A stretch of 64,000 bases of DNA from Grimontia indica (GCF_000333895.2 NZ_ANFM02000006.1:1-64000), one strand, 5' to 3'. Counted from the stretch's first letter, positions 41,187 through 51,120 are shown. Notes: generated by a model not told the origin, from the sequence alone. Program-made: numbers and translations.

Positions 41187-43061
41187 ATGCAAGATACTGT
41201 TACTGAATTTCGCCAGTTAGATCTGGCTGAAAACATTCTTTCTGCTCTTGACGCAATCGGCTTTGTAGCGCCGACTCCTATTCAGGCAGCTTCAATTCCT
41301 CTACTACTGACCGGTGTTGATGCACTCGGTAAAGCACAAACAGGTACCGGTAAAACCGCGGCATTCTCTCTGCCTCTGCTGAACAAACTGAACCTGAACC
41401 AGCACAAACCTCAAGCGATTGTTATGGCTCCAACCCGCGAACTGGCAATTCAGGTTGCGGCGGAAGTAAAACAACTTGGCCAAAACATCAATGGCCTGAA
41501 AGTTCTCGAAATCTACGGTGGCGCGTCGATCGTTGATCAAATGCGTGCTCTGCGCAGCGGTGCTCACATTGTTGTTGGTACCCCAGGCCGTGTTAAAGAC
41601 CTGATCAACCGTGAACGTCTGCAGCTGGACGAAGTACACACTTTCGTTCTGGATGAAGCTGACGAAATGCTGAAAATGGGCTTCGTTGATGACGTTACCT
41701 GGATCATGGAACAAGCGCCAGAATCAGCACAACGTGTTCTGTTCTCTGCAACCATGCCTCCAATGGTTAAAGAAATTGTTGACCGCTTCCTGCGCGAACC
41801 TGCTCGCATCGACGTAGCAGGCAGCAACCGTACTGTTGAGAAAGTTGAACAGCAGTTCTGGGTTGTTAAAGGCGTAGAGAAAGACGAAGCGATGTCTCGT
41901 CTGCTTGAAACTGAAGAAACTGACGCATCTATTGTATTCGTACGTACCCGTCAGGACACCGAGCGTCTGGCTGATTGGCTGAGCGCGCGTGGCTTCAAAG
42001 CTGCCGCACTGCACGGCGATATTCCACAGTCTCTGCGTGAGCGTACTGTTGATCATATCAAACGTGGCGTTATCGACATTCTGGTTGCGACTGACGTTGT
42101 AGCACGTGGTCTTGATGTGCCACGTATTACTCACGTGTTCAACTACGACATCCCATTCGATGTTGAATCGTACATTCACCGTATCGGTCGTACAGGTCGT
42201 GCGGGGCGTGCAGGTAAAGCAATCCTGCTGGTTCGTACTAACCAAATCCGTATGCTGCGTACCATCGAGCGTGTGACATCTACCCGTATGGAAGAAATCC
42301 AACTTCCACTGCGTGACAAAGTCGCTGAAGCACGTCTGGCACGTCTGGCTGCTGATCTGCAAGAGCAGAAGGAGTCTGACAGCATTGAAGCGTTCGTTGG
42401 TCTGGTTGAAAAACTGCAAGAACAAATCGATGTAGATGCGGCAACACTGGCTGCAATGCTGCTTCAACGTCAGCAAGGCAAACGCCCGCTGTTCTACAAC
42501 GGTCCAGATCCAATGATCGCAGCGATGGAGCGTGACAGCCGTCGTCGTGAATCTCGCCGTGATGATCGTGGTCCACGTGATCGTTCAGAGCGCGGTGAGC
42601 GTCGCAGCTACAACGCAGCAGATTGGGACACTTACCAATTGCAAGTTGGCCGTGATCAAGGCGTACAAGTTAAAGACATCGTTGGTGCAATTGCTAACGA
42701 ACTGGGTCTTGAGAAGCAATTCATCGGTTCAATCAAGCTGGCAACCGGTCACACTTACGTTCAGCTTCCGAAGAAAATGCCAAAAGAAATCCTGGGTCAG
42801 TTGAAGCAACTGCGCATTCGCCAGAAAGCAACTGATGCACAACTGGTTGAAGGTCACGTTGACATGTCTCCACCACGTCGTCGCAATGGCGGTGACCGTA
42901 ACGGTGGTGGCGAGCGCGGTCCACGTCGCTTTGATGACCGTGGTCCTCGTGGTGGCAATCGTGGTGAAGGTCGTGGTGATCGTGGTGGTCGTCGCTTTGA
43001 CCGTGACCGCGGTGGCGACAAACGCTCTTTCCGTGGTGAGCGCCGTCACGCTGACGCATAA
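41187..43061 (+). CDS. deaD: Cold-shock DEAD-box ATP-dependent RNA helicase
   Basis: This 624-residue helicase has all DEAD-box motifs: the Q motif (GFVAPTPIQAASIP), AQTGTGKT, PTRELAIQV, TPGRV, VLDEADEML, SAT, IVFVRTRQDTERLADWL, ATDVVARGLDVPRI and HRIGRTGRAGR. A C-terminal DbpA-type RNA-binding domain (YQLQVGRDQGVQVKDIVGAI) is followed by a tail rich in Arg, Gly and Asp. It unwinds RNA helices and assists ribosome assembly and mRNA decay at low temperature. Codon use is strongly biased to common codons (CGT for Arg, CTG for Leu), unlike most neighbours, as expected for a highly expressed gene. A good terminator follows. Confidence 0.93.
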   Translation: MQDTVTEFRQLDLAENILSALDAIGFVAPTPIQAASIPLLLTGVDALGKAQTGTGKTAAFSLPLLNKLNLNQHKPQAIVMAPTRELAIQVAAEVKQLGQNINGLKVLEIYGGASIVDQMRALRSGAHIVVGTPGRVKDLINRERLQLDEVHTFVLDEADEMLKMGFVDDVTWIMEQAPESAQRVLFSATMPPMVKEIVDRFLREPARIDVAGSNRTVEKVEQQFWVVKGVEKDEAMSRLLETEETDASIVFVRTRQDTERLADWLSARGFKAAALHGDIPQSLRERTVDHIKRGVIDILVATDVVARGLDVPRITHVFNYDIPFDVESYIHRIGRTGRAGRAGKAILLVRTNQIRMLRTIERVTSTRMEEIQLPLRDKVAEARLARLAADLQEQKESDSIEAFVGLVEKLQEQIDVDAATLAAMLLQRQQGKRPLFYNGPDPMIAAMERDSRRRESRRDDRGPRDRSERGERRSYNAADWDTYQLQVGRDQGVQVKDIVGAIANELGLEKQFIGSIKLATGHTYVQLPKKMPKEILGQLKQLRIRQKATDAQLVEGHVDMSPPRRRNGGDRNGGGERGPRRFDDRGPRGGNRGEGRGDRGGRRFDRDRGGDKRSFRGERRHADA

Positions 43062-43366
43062 TCTGCCCGTTTAGCAATTCAATATCCCAAAGCCCGCTTT
43101 TAAAGCGGGCTTTTTGCATTTGTGTGGCTTTGAAATATTTACTTACGTATTTGCTAAATCAATAGACGCTGTTCCAAGGTTTGGGACGAGGCTGTCGGAT
43201 TCGCACTGCTATATTGTTGAAACAGCAAGCCGAAACTGGGCGTTAACTCTGTAACCCACGCTCCATCATTGATGTAGCTTGGGTAAAGATGTGCATGACT
43301 GATTCCAGACATTTAAACAATCTGGGGTAGGTCGTGTAGGTTGTTTCCCTGTTTGAGGACTGTTTT
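43062..43366. other. Intergenic region between deaD and the cupin gene
   Basis: Apart from the deaD terminator at 43089-43115 I see no gene or RNA element in these 305 bases. The cupin promoter must lie here. Confidence 0.4.
43089..43115 (+). terminator. deaD terminator
   Basis: AAAGCCCGCTTT and AAAGCGGGCTTTTT form a strong hairpin with a T-tract 27 bp after the deaD stop. Confidence 0.88.
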
Positions 43367-44032
43367 ATGCTGAATATGCAGTTTGATCAGCGGGTGATCA
43401 TAGACACCACCGATATGGACTGGCAGCCATCGCCTTCGGATGGTGTGTTTCGCAAGCCTCTTGCCAAAGAGGGAGCCGAACGTGGGCATGCCACCAGTAT
43501 TGTGAAATACGCACCCAAGTCTTCCTTTTCCCGTCACGAACACCCTTTAGGAGAAGAAATTCTTGTCCTTGAAGGCATCTTTTCTGATGAAACAGGGGAC
43601 TATCCGGCAGGTACCTATATTCGGAATCCCCCCGGCTCTTCCCATGCGCCCTATAGCGAAGTTGGATGCACCTTACTGGTTAAACTTCATCAGTTTTCAG
43701 CTAACGATCGCAATCAGGTACGAATCAATACGCGTTCGGAAGAAGATTGGATAGAAGGTCAGGGGCGCTTGTTGATGCTTCCACTACATGAATTCAATGG
43801 CGAGCAGGTTGCCATGATTCGATGGCCAGCGGGACAGCACTTTTTCAATATTTCCCATTTCTGCGGTGAAGAAGTATATGTACTCGAAGGGGAGTATCGA
43901 GACGAATTTGGCAGATATGGGCAGGGAACCTGGATACGTAATCCGCATATGTTCGAATACAACCCATACGCAGAGGAAGACACTTTACTATGGGTAAAGG
44001 TAGGACATCTTCCTTATCCTGGTGTCAGTTGA
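43367..44032 (+). CDS. ChrR-like double-cupin protein
   Basis: This 221-residue protein has two cupin folds in tandem. The first has the metal-binding pattern SRHEHPLGEEILVLEG followed by PPGSSHAP; the second, around 150-215, has ISHFCGEEVYVLEGEYRDEF and WIRNPHMFE with fewer His residues. The layout resembles the C-terminal ChrR cupin of anti-sigma factors, without the zinc-binding anti-sigma N-domain. Such stand-alone proteins are often annotated as cupin or ChrR-like; the function is unknown and probably metal-dependent. GAGGA lies 7 bp before the ATG. No sigma-factor gene is adjacent. Confidence 0.75.
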   Translation: MLNMQFDQRVIIDTTDMDWQPSPSDGVFRKPLAKEGAERGHATSIVKYAPKSSFSRHEHPLGEEILVLEGIFSDETGDYPAGTYIRNPPGSSHAPYSEVGCTLLVKLHQFSANDRNQVRINTRSEEDWIEGQGRLLMLPLHEFNGEQVAMIRWPAGQHFFNISHFCGEEVYVLEGEYRDEFGRYGQGTWIRNPHMFEYNPYAEEDTLLWVKVGHLPYPGVS

Positions 44033-44235
44033 AAATAGATGGCTGGTTGAACACAGAAGAATGTACAGATTAACCAACGACGATTGATATCATTGCATGT
44101 TTTATCTTCATGGACGTAAATCTGAGACAAATGTCTTCGTGGTTTATCGCTAGTATGTTGGTTGAGTGCAGGGCTCAAACTTATGAGCCTTTTTCTTGAA
44201 AGTGCCTCAGTGGCAACAGGACATGACAGACTCGG

Positions 44236-45849
44236 ATGTTTCAGACAGACAGCCCCTTCCAGATGCAGTTTTTTGAACTGGCACCTGTACCCATGGTAAT
44301 TATCAATGACCTCGGCGAGATCATTCAGAGTAACCGTGAGTGTCAGCAACTGTTCCAGATTATGCCAGATGAAGCCAACATCGACGGTTATCTCAGCTCG
44401 GCTACGTGGAATGAAGTTATCCGTTACTTTCAGGTCGTTTCCCAGGCGGTGCAGCATGAGCCATTTACCAAAGTTGTCCGCCTGACAAGAAGCAAAGATA
44501 CTTACATCCTCAAAGTGAACCTACTCAATACGGTTCCCTGCAACATCTACATTGTGGCACTAACCCTTTACTATCCTGATGATGAATTGAATGAAGCCCT
44601 TCAGGAACGGTTACCTATGGGCATGGCACGTGTGGATACTGAAGGTCGTTTTATCAGTGTGAATCCAGCATATTTGGCCATGTTGGGTTATGGGGATGAA
44701 GAGATTCAGCCACTGACTGAGTTTGATCTTACTTACCATTCTGATGCAAACAGCGAAAAGCCGCTGCGCGAAAACCTTACGTTGCGTTCGGGCAACCAGT
44801 ACAGAGTCGACAAACGTTATATTCACAAAAATGGGCATCAAATCTGGGTGCGTGCTTTTGTTTCTTCGATTACCTGCAAGTACACCAATCAACAGCAGTT
44901 TCTGATTGCCGTGTTGGATATCCATGAAGAAAAGCAATTGCAGGAAGCTATTACCACATCAGAGCGACGGTTTCGTGCGATCGCTGAGAATGTCAGTTCC
45001 GTGGTGTGGATTTCTGCTGCGGATCCTGAGCGCCTGTTTTACGTCAACAAATGCTACGACACTATCTGGGAAGAGAAAGTCGAAGTTCTTTATCACGATC
45101 CTCGCGCCTTCTTAAACAAGATCCATCCTTCTGAAAGAGAGATGGCAGAGAGAACACGTTTTTCCTCATCAACCGACTCTTGGAATATTAACTATCGACT
45201 GTTGTTTGATGACGGCAGAGTGAAACACATCCGGGACAGCGGCAACTGTGTTTTTGATGGAAACGGTGAACTGATTTATCGCGTAGGCACACTGACTGAT
45301 ATCACCGCAGAGATTGACCAAAGGGATACCGTGGTTGTGATGGCGAAAAAGCTGCGGGAAATGGTGGAATACGATTCGCTGACCGGTATTAAGTCACGTC
45401 ATGCCATCATGACGGACATACAGGAAGCTTATCAGGAGTTCGATATGACCAGCGATCCATCTGTGCTGGTATATATCGATGCAGATGGTTTTAAGAACAT
45501 CAACGATTCTTACGGGCACGACGTAGGCGACAAAGTCTTGAAAGCGATAGCCGGACATTTGACCTCAAATATCCGTGACTCCGATGTCGCTGGTCGAATT
45601 GGTGGTGATGAATTCGTTGTACTGCTCAGACACACCGCCACGGCAGAGATCCCACACATTCTTGAACGCCTGAAATGTGACATTGAGAGTGATGGTCTTC
45701 CGGAAGGTGTCAATGTGTCGATAAGTCTTGGTGCGATTGAGCTTTCAGAGAAAGTTGTATCAGCAGAACAATGGCTTAGCGAGGCAGACAAAACCATGTA
45801 TCAGCACAAACGATCGCGAAAGAAAATGCGCCTCAGTCGAAAGCATTAG
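44236..45849 (+). CDS. Diguanylate cyclase with PAS sensor domains
   Basis: This 537-residue soluble protein has three PAS-like domains (about 8-110; 120-235, including FISVNPAYLAMLGYGDEEIQ; and 245-360, with FRAIAENVSSVVWISAADPE) and a GGDEF domain (about 370-535). The active-site loop GRIGGDEFVVLL is intact, and an RxxD inhibitory site (RDSD) lies five residues before it, so it should make c-di-GMP and be feedback-inhibited by it. DYDSLTGIKSR-like sequence (EYDSLTGIKSR) opens the catalytic domain. The PAS ligands are unknown. It is a single gene with weak ribosome binding; a modest terminator follows. Confidence 0.88.
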   Translation: MFQTDSPFQMQFFELAPVPMVIINDLGEIIQSNRECQQLFQIMPDEANIDGYLSSATWNEVIRYFQVVSQAVQHEPFTKVVRLTRSKDTYILKVNLLNTVPCNIYIVALTLYYPDDELNEALQERLPMGMARVDTEGRFISVNPAYLAMLGYGDEEIQPLTEFDLTYHSDANSEKPLRENLTLRSGNQYRVDKRYIHKNGHQIWVRAFVSSITCKYTNQQQFLIAVLDIHEEKQLQEAITTSERRFRAIAENVSSVVWISAADPERLFYVNKCYDTIWEEKVEVLYHDPRAFLNKIHPSEREMAERTRFSSSTDSWNINYRLLFDDGRVKHIRDSGNCVFDGNGELIYRVGTLTDITAEIDQRDTVVVMAKKLREMVEYDSLTGIKSRHAIMTDIQEAYQEFDMTSDPSVLVYIDADGFKNINDSYGHDVGDKVLKAIAGHLTSNIRDSDVAGRIGGDEFVVLLRHTATAEIPHILERLKCDIESDGLPEGVNVSISLGAIELSEKVVSAEQWLSEADKTMYQHKRSRKKMRLSRKH

Positions 45850-45980
45850 AAATGACCACTTCGCAGCTATTCTATGTTTTACCAAGATAATCTGAACGTT
45901 ACTGACTCACCGCCATTTATCATTCCTCGCTAACTCGTTGATTTTCTGCTTCTGACACCATTGATGGTAGCTAGAATCTC

Positions 45981-45999
45981 AGTCTTCTAAGACTTTTTT
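45981..45999 (+). terminator. Weak terminator after the PAS-GGDEF gene
   Basis: AGTCT-TCTA-AGACT followed by five or more T. The stem is only 5 bp and AT-rich, 130 bp after the stop. Confidence 0.35.
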
Positions 46000-46086
46000 C
46001 TGATACCTATTATCTGTTTCGAAAATGAGACAGTTGAGTGTAACGCTTCCGAGTATTCTCTTTGTTGAATAACAGAGGGAATGGTC

Positions 46087-46755
46087 ATGCAGAGTGTTGT
46101 TGAGGTATTTGGTACCGCGCTTGCCAGCTATTACAACGGCAATAAATCAGGAAAACTGATTGTGAGGGAAAACAATGGTACATCCGTTATCCCAACATCA
46201 GATTTCTTTCGCCGTCCGGAAGATGTCGCCACCGACAGAATTGCGTTGTCTTATTGCCGACGAAGTGTGTTAAACGTGGGCGCTGGCAGTGGGGAGCACT
46301 CTCTCTACCTGACAGCTAAAGGCATTAAGGTTACCTCGATAGACAGTTCACCAATCGCCTGCGCGATCATGCACCAGCGAGGTGTGCCATCAGTGGTATG
46401 CGGTCATCTGTTCGATCAACACCCAATGTTTGACCGCACCTTTAGTTGGCTGGCACTTCGCGGTGTGATTGGCCAACTGGGAAATATTCGAAATTTCTTT
46501 CACTTTCTGAATCTGGCGCACCGTAATTTGTATCCGGGCGGCAGATTGATTTTAAGCTCAGAAAACCTTCGTTACGAAGGCTATCGCACACGTCATTTGA
46601 CGTTTGAATTTGACGGGAGAGTGAGTGAGGAAGTGCCGTGGTTTGATATCGGCATGTCTACACTCCGAAGAGTGGCAGACAGTCACAATTTTAACTGTCG
46701 CATCGTTTACTGTGATGACAGCAATAAGTACGTGGCTTTGCTGACAAAACGGTAA
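46087..46755 (+). CDS. SAM-dependent class I methyltransferase
   Basis: This 222-residue protein has a Rossmann-fold methyltransferase core. Motif I is VLNVGAGSGEHSLYL near residue 62, followed by VTSIDSSPIAC (motif II acidic residue) and later motifs FSWLALRGVIGQLG and LYPGGRLILSSEN. The substrate is unknown. GAGGGA lies 6 bp before ATG 46087, so I prefer this start to the ATG two codons upstream, which it nearly touches. The convergent small gene shares its terminator. Confidence 0.75.
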   Translation: MQSVVEVFGTALASYYNGNKSGKLIVRENNGTSVIPTSDFFRRPEDVATDRIALSYCRRSVLNVGAGSGEHSLYLTAKGIKVTSIDSSPIACAIMHQRGVPSVVCGHLFDQHPMFDRTFSWLALRGVIGQLGNIRNFFHFLNLAHRNLYPGGRLILSSENLRYEGYRTRHLTFEFDGRVSEEVPWFDIGMSTLRRVADSHNFNCRIVYCDDSNKYVALLTKR

Positions 46756-46785
46756 ACAAGACTTTTCCTAAGTCGGTATGGAAAA

Positions 46786-46805
46786 ATGGGGCTTTAGAGC
46801 CCCAT
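46786..46805. terminator. Bidirectional terminator embedding the stop codon of the minus-strand small gene
   Basis: ATGGGGCT-TTAG-AGCCCCAT is a perfect 8-bp stem with a 4-nt loop. On the plus strand TATTTTT follows and ends the methyltransferase transcript. On the minus strand the loop is CTAA, so the stop codon TAA of the 68-residue gene lies in the loop and its last codons form the stem. Confidence 0.8.
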
Positions 46806-47000
46806 TATTTTTGAATACTTATCTACGCAATCTACAAAATGCGCACGTTCATTTTCATCTGAAATGTCTCTTGCCTGTTGTGCAAGAACGCTTCTCTCAG
46901 CCAGCGCATTTTTCACCTGCCACACCGAATAAGCTGCTTGCTTATCAAGTTCAATTTTTTGTTTTTCATCAGGTGGCAGCAATGCAAGGTTGTGGCTCAT
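46794..47000 (-). CDS. Small uncharacterised protein (68 residues)
   Basis: This 68-residue, highly helical, charged protein (LLPPDEKQKIELDKQAAYSV, ALAERSVLAQQARD) matches no family I know. GAGAGAG lies 6-7 bp upstream of the ATG, and the frame is open to a stop placed in the terminator loop. It has one Cys and no signal peptide or membrane helix. It lies between the convergent methyltransferase and the HTH gene. Confidence 0.6.
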   Translation of the reverse strand: MSHNLALLPPDEKQKIELDKQAAYSVWQVKNALAERSVLAQQARDISDENERAHFVDCVDKYSKIMGL

Positions 47001-47181
47001 AGTAACTCTCTCTTTGTCATAATGTGCCCAGAATAAAATGAACGATCAGGCAGGGCGATAACATAGCGAAGAGCACCAGTTTCGACAAGTGTTTACGCCG
47101 CACTTACGCCTCGCTGACATTGAGAAAGCGCTTCACCGTTATGATTTTGTCTATGGAGAGGTAGGTAACAAGCGGGGATTT

Positions 47182-47529
47182 ATGGAATTTACCTATCATG
47201 ACAGGCAGACACTTTATGACGCGTGGATGTCTTACAAAGCGAAATTACGAATCACCCAAATTGAGATGGCCAAACGCCTTGGGGTGAGTCAGTTGGACTT
47301 CTCAAAGACCATGCGCGGTGATGTTCCAATGGATCGAAACTTCGTTTTCCGTTTCTGTAAAGAGATGGGGTTGGATCCCGGTAGCTCACTACCCAGTCTA
47401 AAAGACAACAAAAACATCATGAATAACGGAGCCATCGTGGTAAGAACCTCTTTAACCGTTGATGGCACCATTGCCAAGGTCGAATATTCAGGCGACCAAG
47501 TGTTTATCGAATACGTGAAAGAAATTTAA
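47182..47529 (+). CDS. XRE-like helix-turn-helix protein
   Basis: This small protein of about 115 residues has a Cro/C1-like helix-turn-helix (KLRITQIEMAKRLGVSQLDF, then SKTMRGDVPMDRNFVFRFCK). Its C-terminal tail of about 40 residues is beta-rich. It is likely a DNA-binding regulator; the target is unknown. I favour ATG 47182, which has GCGGGGA just upstream. A GTG at 47089 would add 31 residues but has no close ribosome-binding site. A terminator follows directly. Confidence 0.65.
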   Translation: MEFTYHDRQTLYDAWMSYKAKLRITQIEMAKRLGVSQLDFSKTMRGDVPMDRNFVFRFCKEMGLDPGSSLPSLKDNKNIMNNGAIVVRTSLTVDGTIAKVEYSGDQVFIEYVKEI

Positions 47530-47553
47530 AAAGCCGTCCTTCGGGACGGCTTT
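47530..47553. terminator. Bidirectional terminator
   Basis: AAAGCCGTCC-TTCG-GGACGGCTTT, a 10-bp stem with the stable TTCG tetraloop, between the HTH gene and the convergent glutathione transferase. Confidence 0.88.
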
Positions 47554-47576
47554 AGTGTTTCTGGAGATGAGAGATT

Positions 47577-48245
47577 TTACTTCGTTACCATCTTAGAGAT
47601 TTGTTTTGCCTTCTCTTCGTCTGACAGATTAGACGGAGGAGGAACCAGTAAACCTTTCTGGCAAGCCGGTCTTTGTGCCAACTCATCTACCCAGCGTTGC
47701 AAGTGCTCAAGACCGGAGATATCGACGCCACTCCATTCATGAATGCGAACCCATGGCCAGGTCGAGATATCTGCAATTGTGTATTCATCACCAGCCAGAT
47801 AACGATTGTTAGCCAATTGACCATTCATGACCTCGAACAGGCGACGCCCTTCGTTTTGGTAGCGCTCGATCGCAGCTGGAATTTTCTCAGGGAAGTAACG
47901 ATAGAATACATTAGCCTGACCCATCATTGGCCCAACACCACCCATTTGGAACATCAACCATTGCAGCACTTGGCTTTTCTTCTTTGGATCGGTAGGAAGG
48001 AATTTTCCCGTTTTCTCTGCGAGATAAATAAGAATTGCACCTGATTCGAAAACTGCGAAGTCATCATTGTCTTTATCGACAATCGCTGGAATACGGCCGT
48101 TGGGGTTGATCGCCAGATATTCAGGTTTCTTCTGATCTGCGGCCATCAAATCAAGCGCGTGGTACTCGTAAGGAAGCCCCATTTCTTCAAGGGCAATCGA
48201 TATTTTGTAGCCATTCGGCGTTCCTGCAGTGTAGAGCTCAATCAT
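47577..48245 (-). CDS. Glutathione S-transferase (YfcG-like)
   Basis: This 222-residue protein has an N-terminal thioredoxin fold ([45 protein letters not shown]) and a helical C-domain ([32 protein letters not shown]). It resembles E. coli YfcG, a nu-class transferase with disulfide-reductase activity and a Thr/Asn rather than a Tyr/Ser active site. It is probably a cytosolic thiol-redox enzyme. It is the last gene of an apparent four-gene operon with a second transferase and pdsR-pdsS, 14 bp after the preceding gene. Confidence 0.88.
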   Translation of the reverse strand: MIELYTAGTPNGYKISIALEEMGLPYEYHALDLMAADQKKPEYLAINPNGRIPAIVDKDNDDFAVFESGAILIYLAEKTGKFLPTDPKKKSQVLQWLMFQMGGVGPMMGQANVFYRYFPEKIPAAIERYQNEGRRLFEVMNGQLANNRYLAGDEYTIADISTWPWVRIHEWSGVDISGLEHLQRWVDELAQRPACQKGLLVPPPSNLSDEEKAKQISKMVTK

Positions 48246-48259
48246 ATTTTCAATCCTTG

Positions 48260-48883
48260 TTATTTCGAGTTGGCTTCGATGAACGCTTCTCGTTGACTGA
48301 CTTGCTTATACCAACGCTGAATAGAGGGCATGCTGTCATCGATGTGAATATCAATGTGCTTTATAAAATCTACCATGATATAAGCGGAAATGTCCGCCAC
48401 GGAAAAATGCTCCCCGGCCAGATAGGTTGACTGCGAAAGTCTCTCTTCCAGTACTGGCAAAAATTCGATGTTTCTTAATTTACTTTCTTCACCCCAGGCT
48501 TCAACACAGCGCTCACGGTCACTGTATATGCCAGTAAGATTTCTAAATGCTTGGAAAGCAGTAAAGAGACCTTGAAGTTCGACAATTCGGTTCCACATTT
48601 CCACTTTGCCTATCTCTGCTGGCGTAGAGCCGAACAAACTGTGGTCAGTTGGAAAAGCGGCATCCAAATAACGGCATATCGCAATGGACTCACAGATCGT
48701 TGTGCCATCATCTAACTCTAAGAAGGGGATGCGTCCGTTTGGACTCATTGCTTTGAATTTGTCTGTTAGGTTTTCGCCGCCACGAATATCGACATGCACT
48801 GAAGGAATATCTATTTTCTTTTCAGCAAGAAAAAGTCTAACGCGCCGTGCGTTAGGTGCTGGTGCAAACTCATGTAGTTTCAT
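48260..48883 (-). CDS. Glutathione S-transferase family protein
   Basis: This 207-residue protein has a thioredoxin-fold N-domain ([49 protein letters not shown]) and a C-terminal helical domain ([16 protein letters not shown]). It is diverged from the YfcG-like neighbour, so they are not recent duplicates. The substrate is unknown. AGAAGGAAT precedes ATG 48883; a longer frame reaches into the end of pdsS and is unlikely to be used. The pdsS stop lies 35 bp upstream. Confidence 0.85.
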   Translation of the reverse strand: MKLHEFAPAPNARRVRLFLAEKKIDIPSVHVDIRGGENLTDKFKAMSPNGRIPFLELDDGTTICESIAICRYLDAAFPTDHSLFGSTPAEIGKVEMWNRIVELQGLFTAFQAFRNLTGIYSDRERCVEAWGEESKLRNIEFLPVLEERLSQSTYLAGEHFSVADISAYIMVDFIKHIDIHIDDSMPSIQRWYKQVSQREAFIEANSK

Positions 48884-48918
48884 GGATATTCCTTCTGTTG
48901 TTTTCCCTAATTGTATAC

Positions 48919-51120
48919 TCAGCTCGTTTGGGTAGATGCGAGTGGCAGCCAAACCGTAACGTTCACGCCTTTGCCATCTGGTCGATTGGTTATAGAGAGC
49001 CGTCCTTGATGGAACTCCGCCACCAATCTGGCTACATACAAGCCCAAACCAAGGTGTGGTTTGTCTGATTTATGCTTTTCCTCCCGAACAGAGACCATGG
49101 AACCGAGTAACTGATTTCCCATATTTTCAGGCAATTGAGGTCCAATGTTAGAGACTGTGATGCGAGCCATATTGTCGTGAATCAGCATGTATATTTCGAC
49201 ATTGGTGTCTTGTTGGTGGAACTCAACCGCGTTGGCAACCAGCTTATCCAAAAGCTGTGCGATGTATTCTGGTACGCCGGACATCTGGTAGTTGCCATTT
49301 TTGATGTGCAGAGTAAAGCCTTGGCCAGGGTAGGCATACTCGTAGCCCTGGACGCAACCGGATACCACTTTGTCGAGCGGAAATTCTGTGCGCTCGGCAT
49401 GTTCAAAGCTCTGCTCCAACCGGGTCGCTTCCGTCATGCTTGAGAGAATCGTCGCCAAGCGGGATACACCTTCCTGAGCGCGTTCGATATAGCGAAGCTG
49501 GTCCTCTTCTTTAGTCACAAACGCGAGGTTTTCCAGGGAAGACCGCACAACCGCGACGGGGGTTCTTAGCTCGTGTGACAAACTGGACGACATCTTCTCG
49601 AGATAAGCATTGTAGTCAGAAAGACGCGTGACCATGGTGGATAGAGTACGGGATAAGTCGCCGATTTCATCTTTGCTGGTCGCGGGTTCCAACTGATGCA
49701 GAACACGTCCTTGCGAGTCGATGGCGCTCTCTGCGTCATCACGCAGTTTCCTGACACGTCGAGAAATGTGAGAACCAAAAAGCAGAAGTACAACCACGCC
49801 AGTACAAATAACCGCCAGCAAGACATTAAAAAGTTGCTCCAGTGCTTTGTTACGCAGGGTTTTAATGCCTTTGGTGGTTTCTTCCACGACGACAGCTCCG
49901 ACGACGGTATCACCAACTTTTACAGGGTAAGCCGCGGAAAGAATGGTGGTGCTTTCATCGGGTGTCAGGCGCCAATTTGCGTAAGGGCGACCAATCAATG
50001 CCTGCTGTACTTCAACGCCACGGAAGACAGCGGCATTGTGCATTGCATCAATGATCTTTTCGGGTGGTCGCTCAAGCAATCGGTAGTAGAAAGGATTGAG
50101 AATGTTGTTTTGAATCCAGCCCATCAATCCACTTGGTGCTTCCTGATACTTGATGGTGGTTTCCCATACACCATTGGCAGATTGCAGATCGCCTGATTTC
50201 GCGAGTACCCGGCCGTGTTGATCAACCACCCAAACTCTCGAGCTTCCATCGTTCATTCGCATTAATACGCGCTCGATATCTGGGGAGGGGACTAGCAGAG
50301 TGCCGAGGGTTTCGGCGCTTCTTGGGTTTGACGTAGCGAGTATGGTTTCAATATCGCGATTGTAACGATTGGTCACGTCGTAGTAGGCGAAACTCAATTT
50401 TTCGCCGACTAACCAATCAGGGATGGCCAGCTCGATAACATGCCCTTGTGCGGTTTCCTGCCACCAGCCATTGATGGCTTCCGATGGAAAAGTATGCTCC
50501 GTATCATCAATCGTGTTTTCAATTAGGTAGATATCTGCTTTGCCGCTTTGTTTGGCAGTGACCGCGTAACGTTTCAGCTCTCCTTGCTGCGTAGTTAAGG
50601 TGACCACCAGATGGTCGTTGCGGTCAATTCTGGCAGTGTTCTCGCGTCTGAGTATCGGGGTTTTATCGACGATATCTATCAGGGCGTAGAGGTCGTCTCC
50701 ATCGCTGGCCATGATCAAATCAAAGTTCAGTTCGTTCCTTTGATAAGGTGTTCGGCTGAAAATGACATGCGCGTCTGCATAGTTCACGCGATGCGTCTGG
50801 TAGCGATCCCAATCTAAGGTTGCTCCATCGATATCGATGGGAGATTTTAATGCAAGGGCATAGAGGTCTTTGCCTTCTTCTAGCCGTGGCTTGGTGTTTT
50901 GTTGGCGTTCGAACAGTTTAGGCTGTTGATTCAGTGCCATTGAAAAGGCGCGGGCAGATCCCATCAGGGTTTGTTCCTGACCTTGCCTGAGCACATTTTC
51001 CAGCTCCCACACGTAGTTGTAACCAATAAAGGGCAGCAGGAGTAACAGGCCGCTTAACAGCACCACTTTTGTGCGGATGCCTGACACCCAGCGCCACACC
51101 TTTTCGGTGATGAACTTCAT
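48919..51120 (-). CDS. pdsS: Sensor histidine kinase of the proteobacterial dedicated sortase system
   Basis: This 733-residue membrane kinase has a first helix at about 18-36, a periplasmic domain of nearly 400 residues, a second helix at about 429-449, HAMP (450-505), a HisKA domain with His516 in SLSHELRTPVAVVRSSLENL, and a HATPase domain (MLDKL..NAVEF-like N box; HLGLGLYVARLVAEF G box). The long periplasmic domain and the stretch TILSAAYPVKVGDTVVGAVV followed by VEETTKGIKTLRNKALEQLF are as I remember for the PdsS family (TIGR03785), which occurs in marine proteobacteria with a dedicated sortase. It overlaps pdsR by 4 bp. No sortase gene is in this window. Confidence 0.8.
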   Translation of the reverse strand: MKFITEKVWRWVSGIRTKVVLLSGLLLLLPFIGYNYVWELENVLRQGQEQTLMGSARAFSMALNQQPKLFERQQNTKPRLEEGKDLYALALKSPIDIDGATLDWDRYQTHRVNYADAHVIFSRTPYQRNELNFDLIMASDGDDLYALIDIVDKTPILRRENTARIDRNDHLVVTLTTQQGELKRYAVTAKQSGKADIYLIENTIDDTEHTFPSEAINGWWQETAQGHVIELAIPDWLVGEKLSFAYYDVTNRYNRDIETILATSNPRSAETLGTLLVPSPDIERVLMRMNDGSSRVWVVDQHGRVLAKSGDLQSANGVWETTIKYQEAPSGLMGWIQNNILNPFYYRLLERPPEKIIDAMHNAAVFRGVEVQQALIGRPYANWRLTPDESTTILSAAYPVKVGDTVVGAVVVEETTKGIKTLRNKALEQLFNVLLAVICTGVVVLLLFGSHISRRVRKLRDDAESAIDSQGRVLHQLEPATSKDEIGDLSRTLSTMVTRLSDYNAYLEKMSSSLSHELRTPVAVVRSSLENLAFVTKEEDQLRYIERAQEGVSRLATILSSMTEATRLEQSFEHAERTEFPLDKVVSGCVQGYEYAYPGQGFTLHIKNGNYQMSGVPEYIAQLLDKLVANAVEFHQQDTNVEIYMLIHDNMARITVSNIGPQLPENMGNQLLGSMVSVREEKHKSDKPHLGLGLYVARLVAEFHQGRLSITNRPDGKGVNVTVWLPLASTQTS

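Noticed and set aside
41724-42476. 250-codon antisense frame within deaD
   Set aside because: Explained by the biased codon use of deaD; composition is Cys/Thr/Gln-rich and protein-like features are absent.
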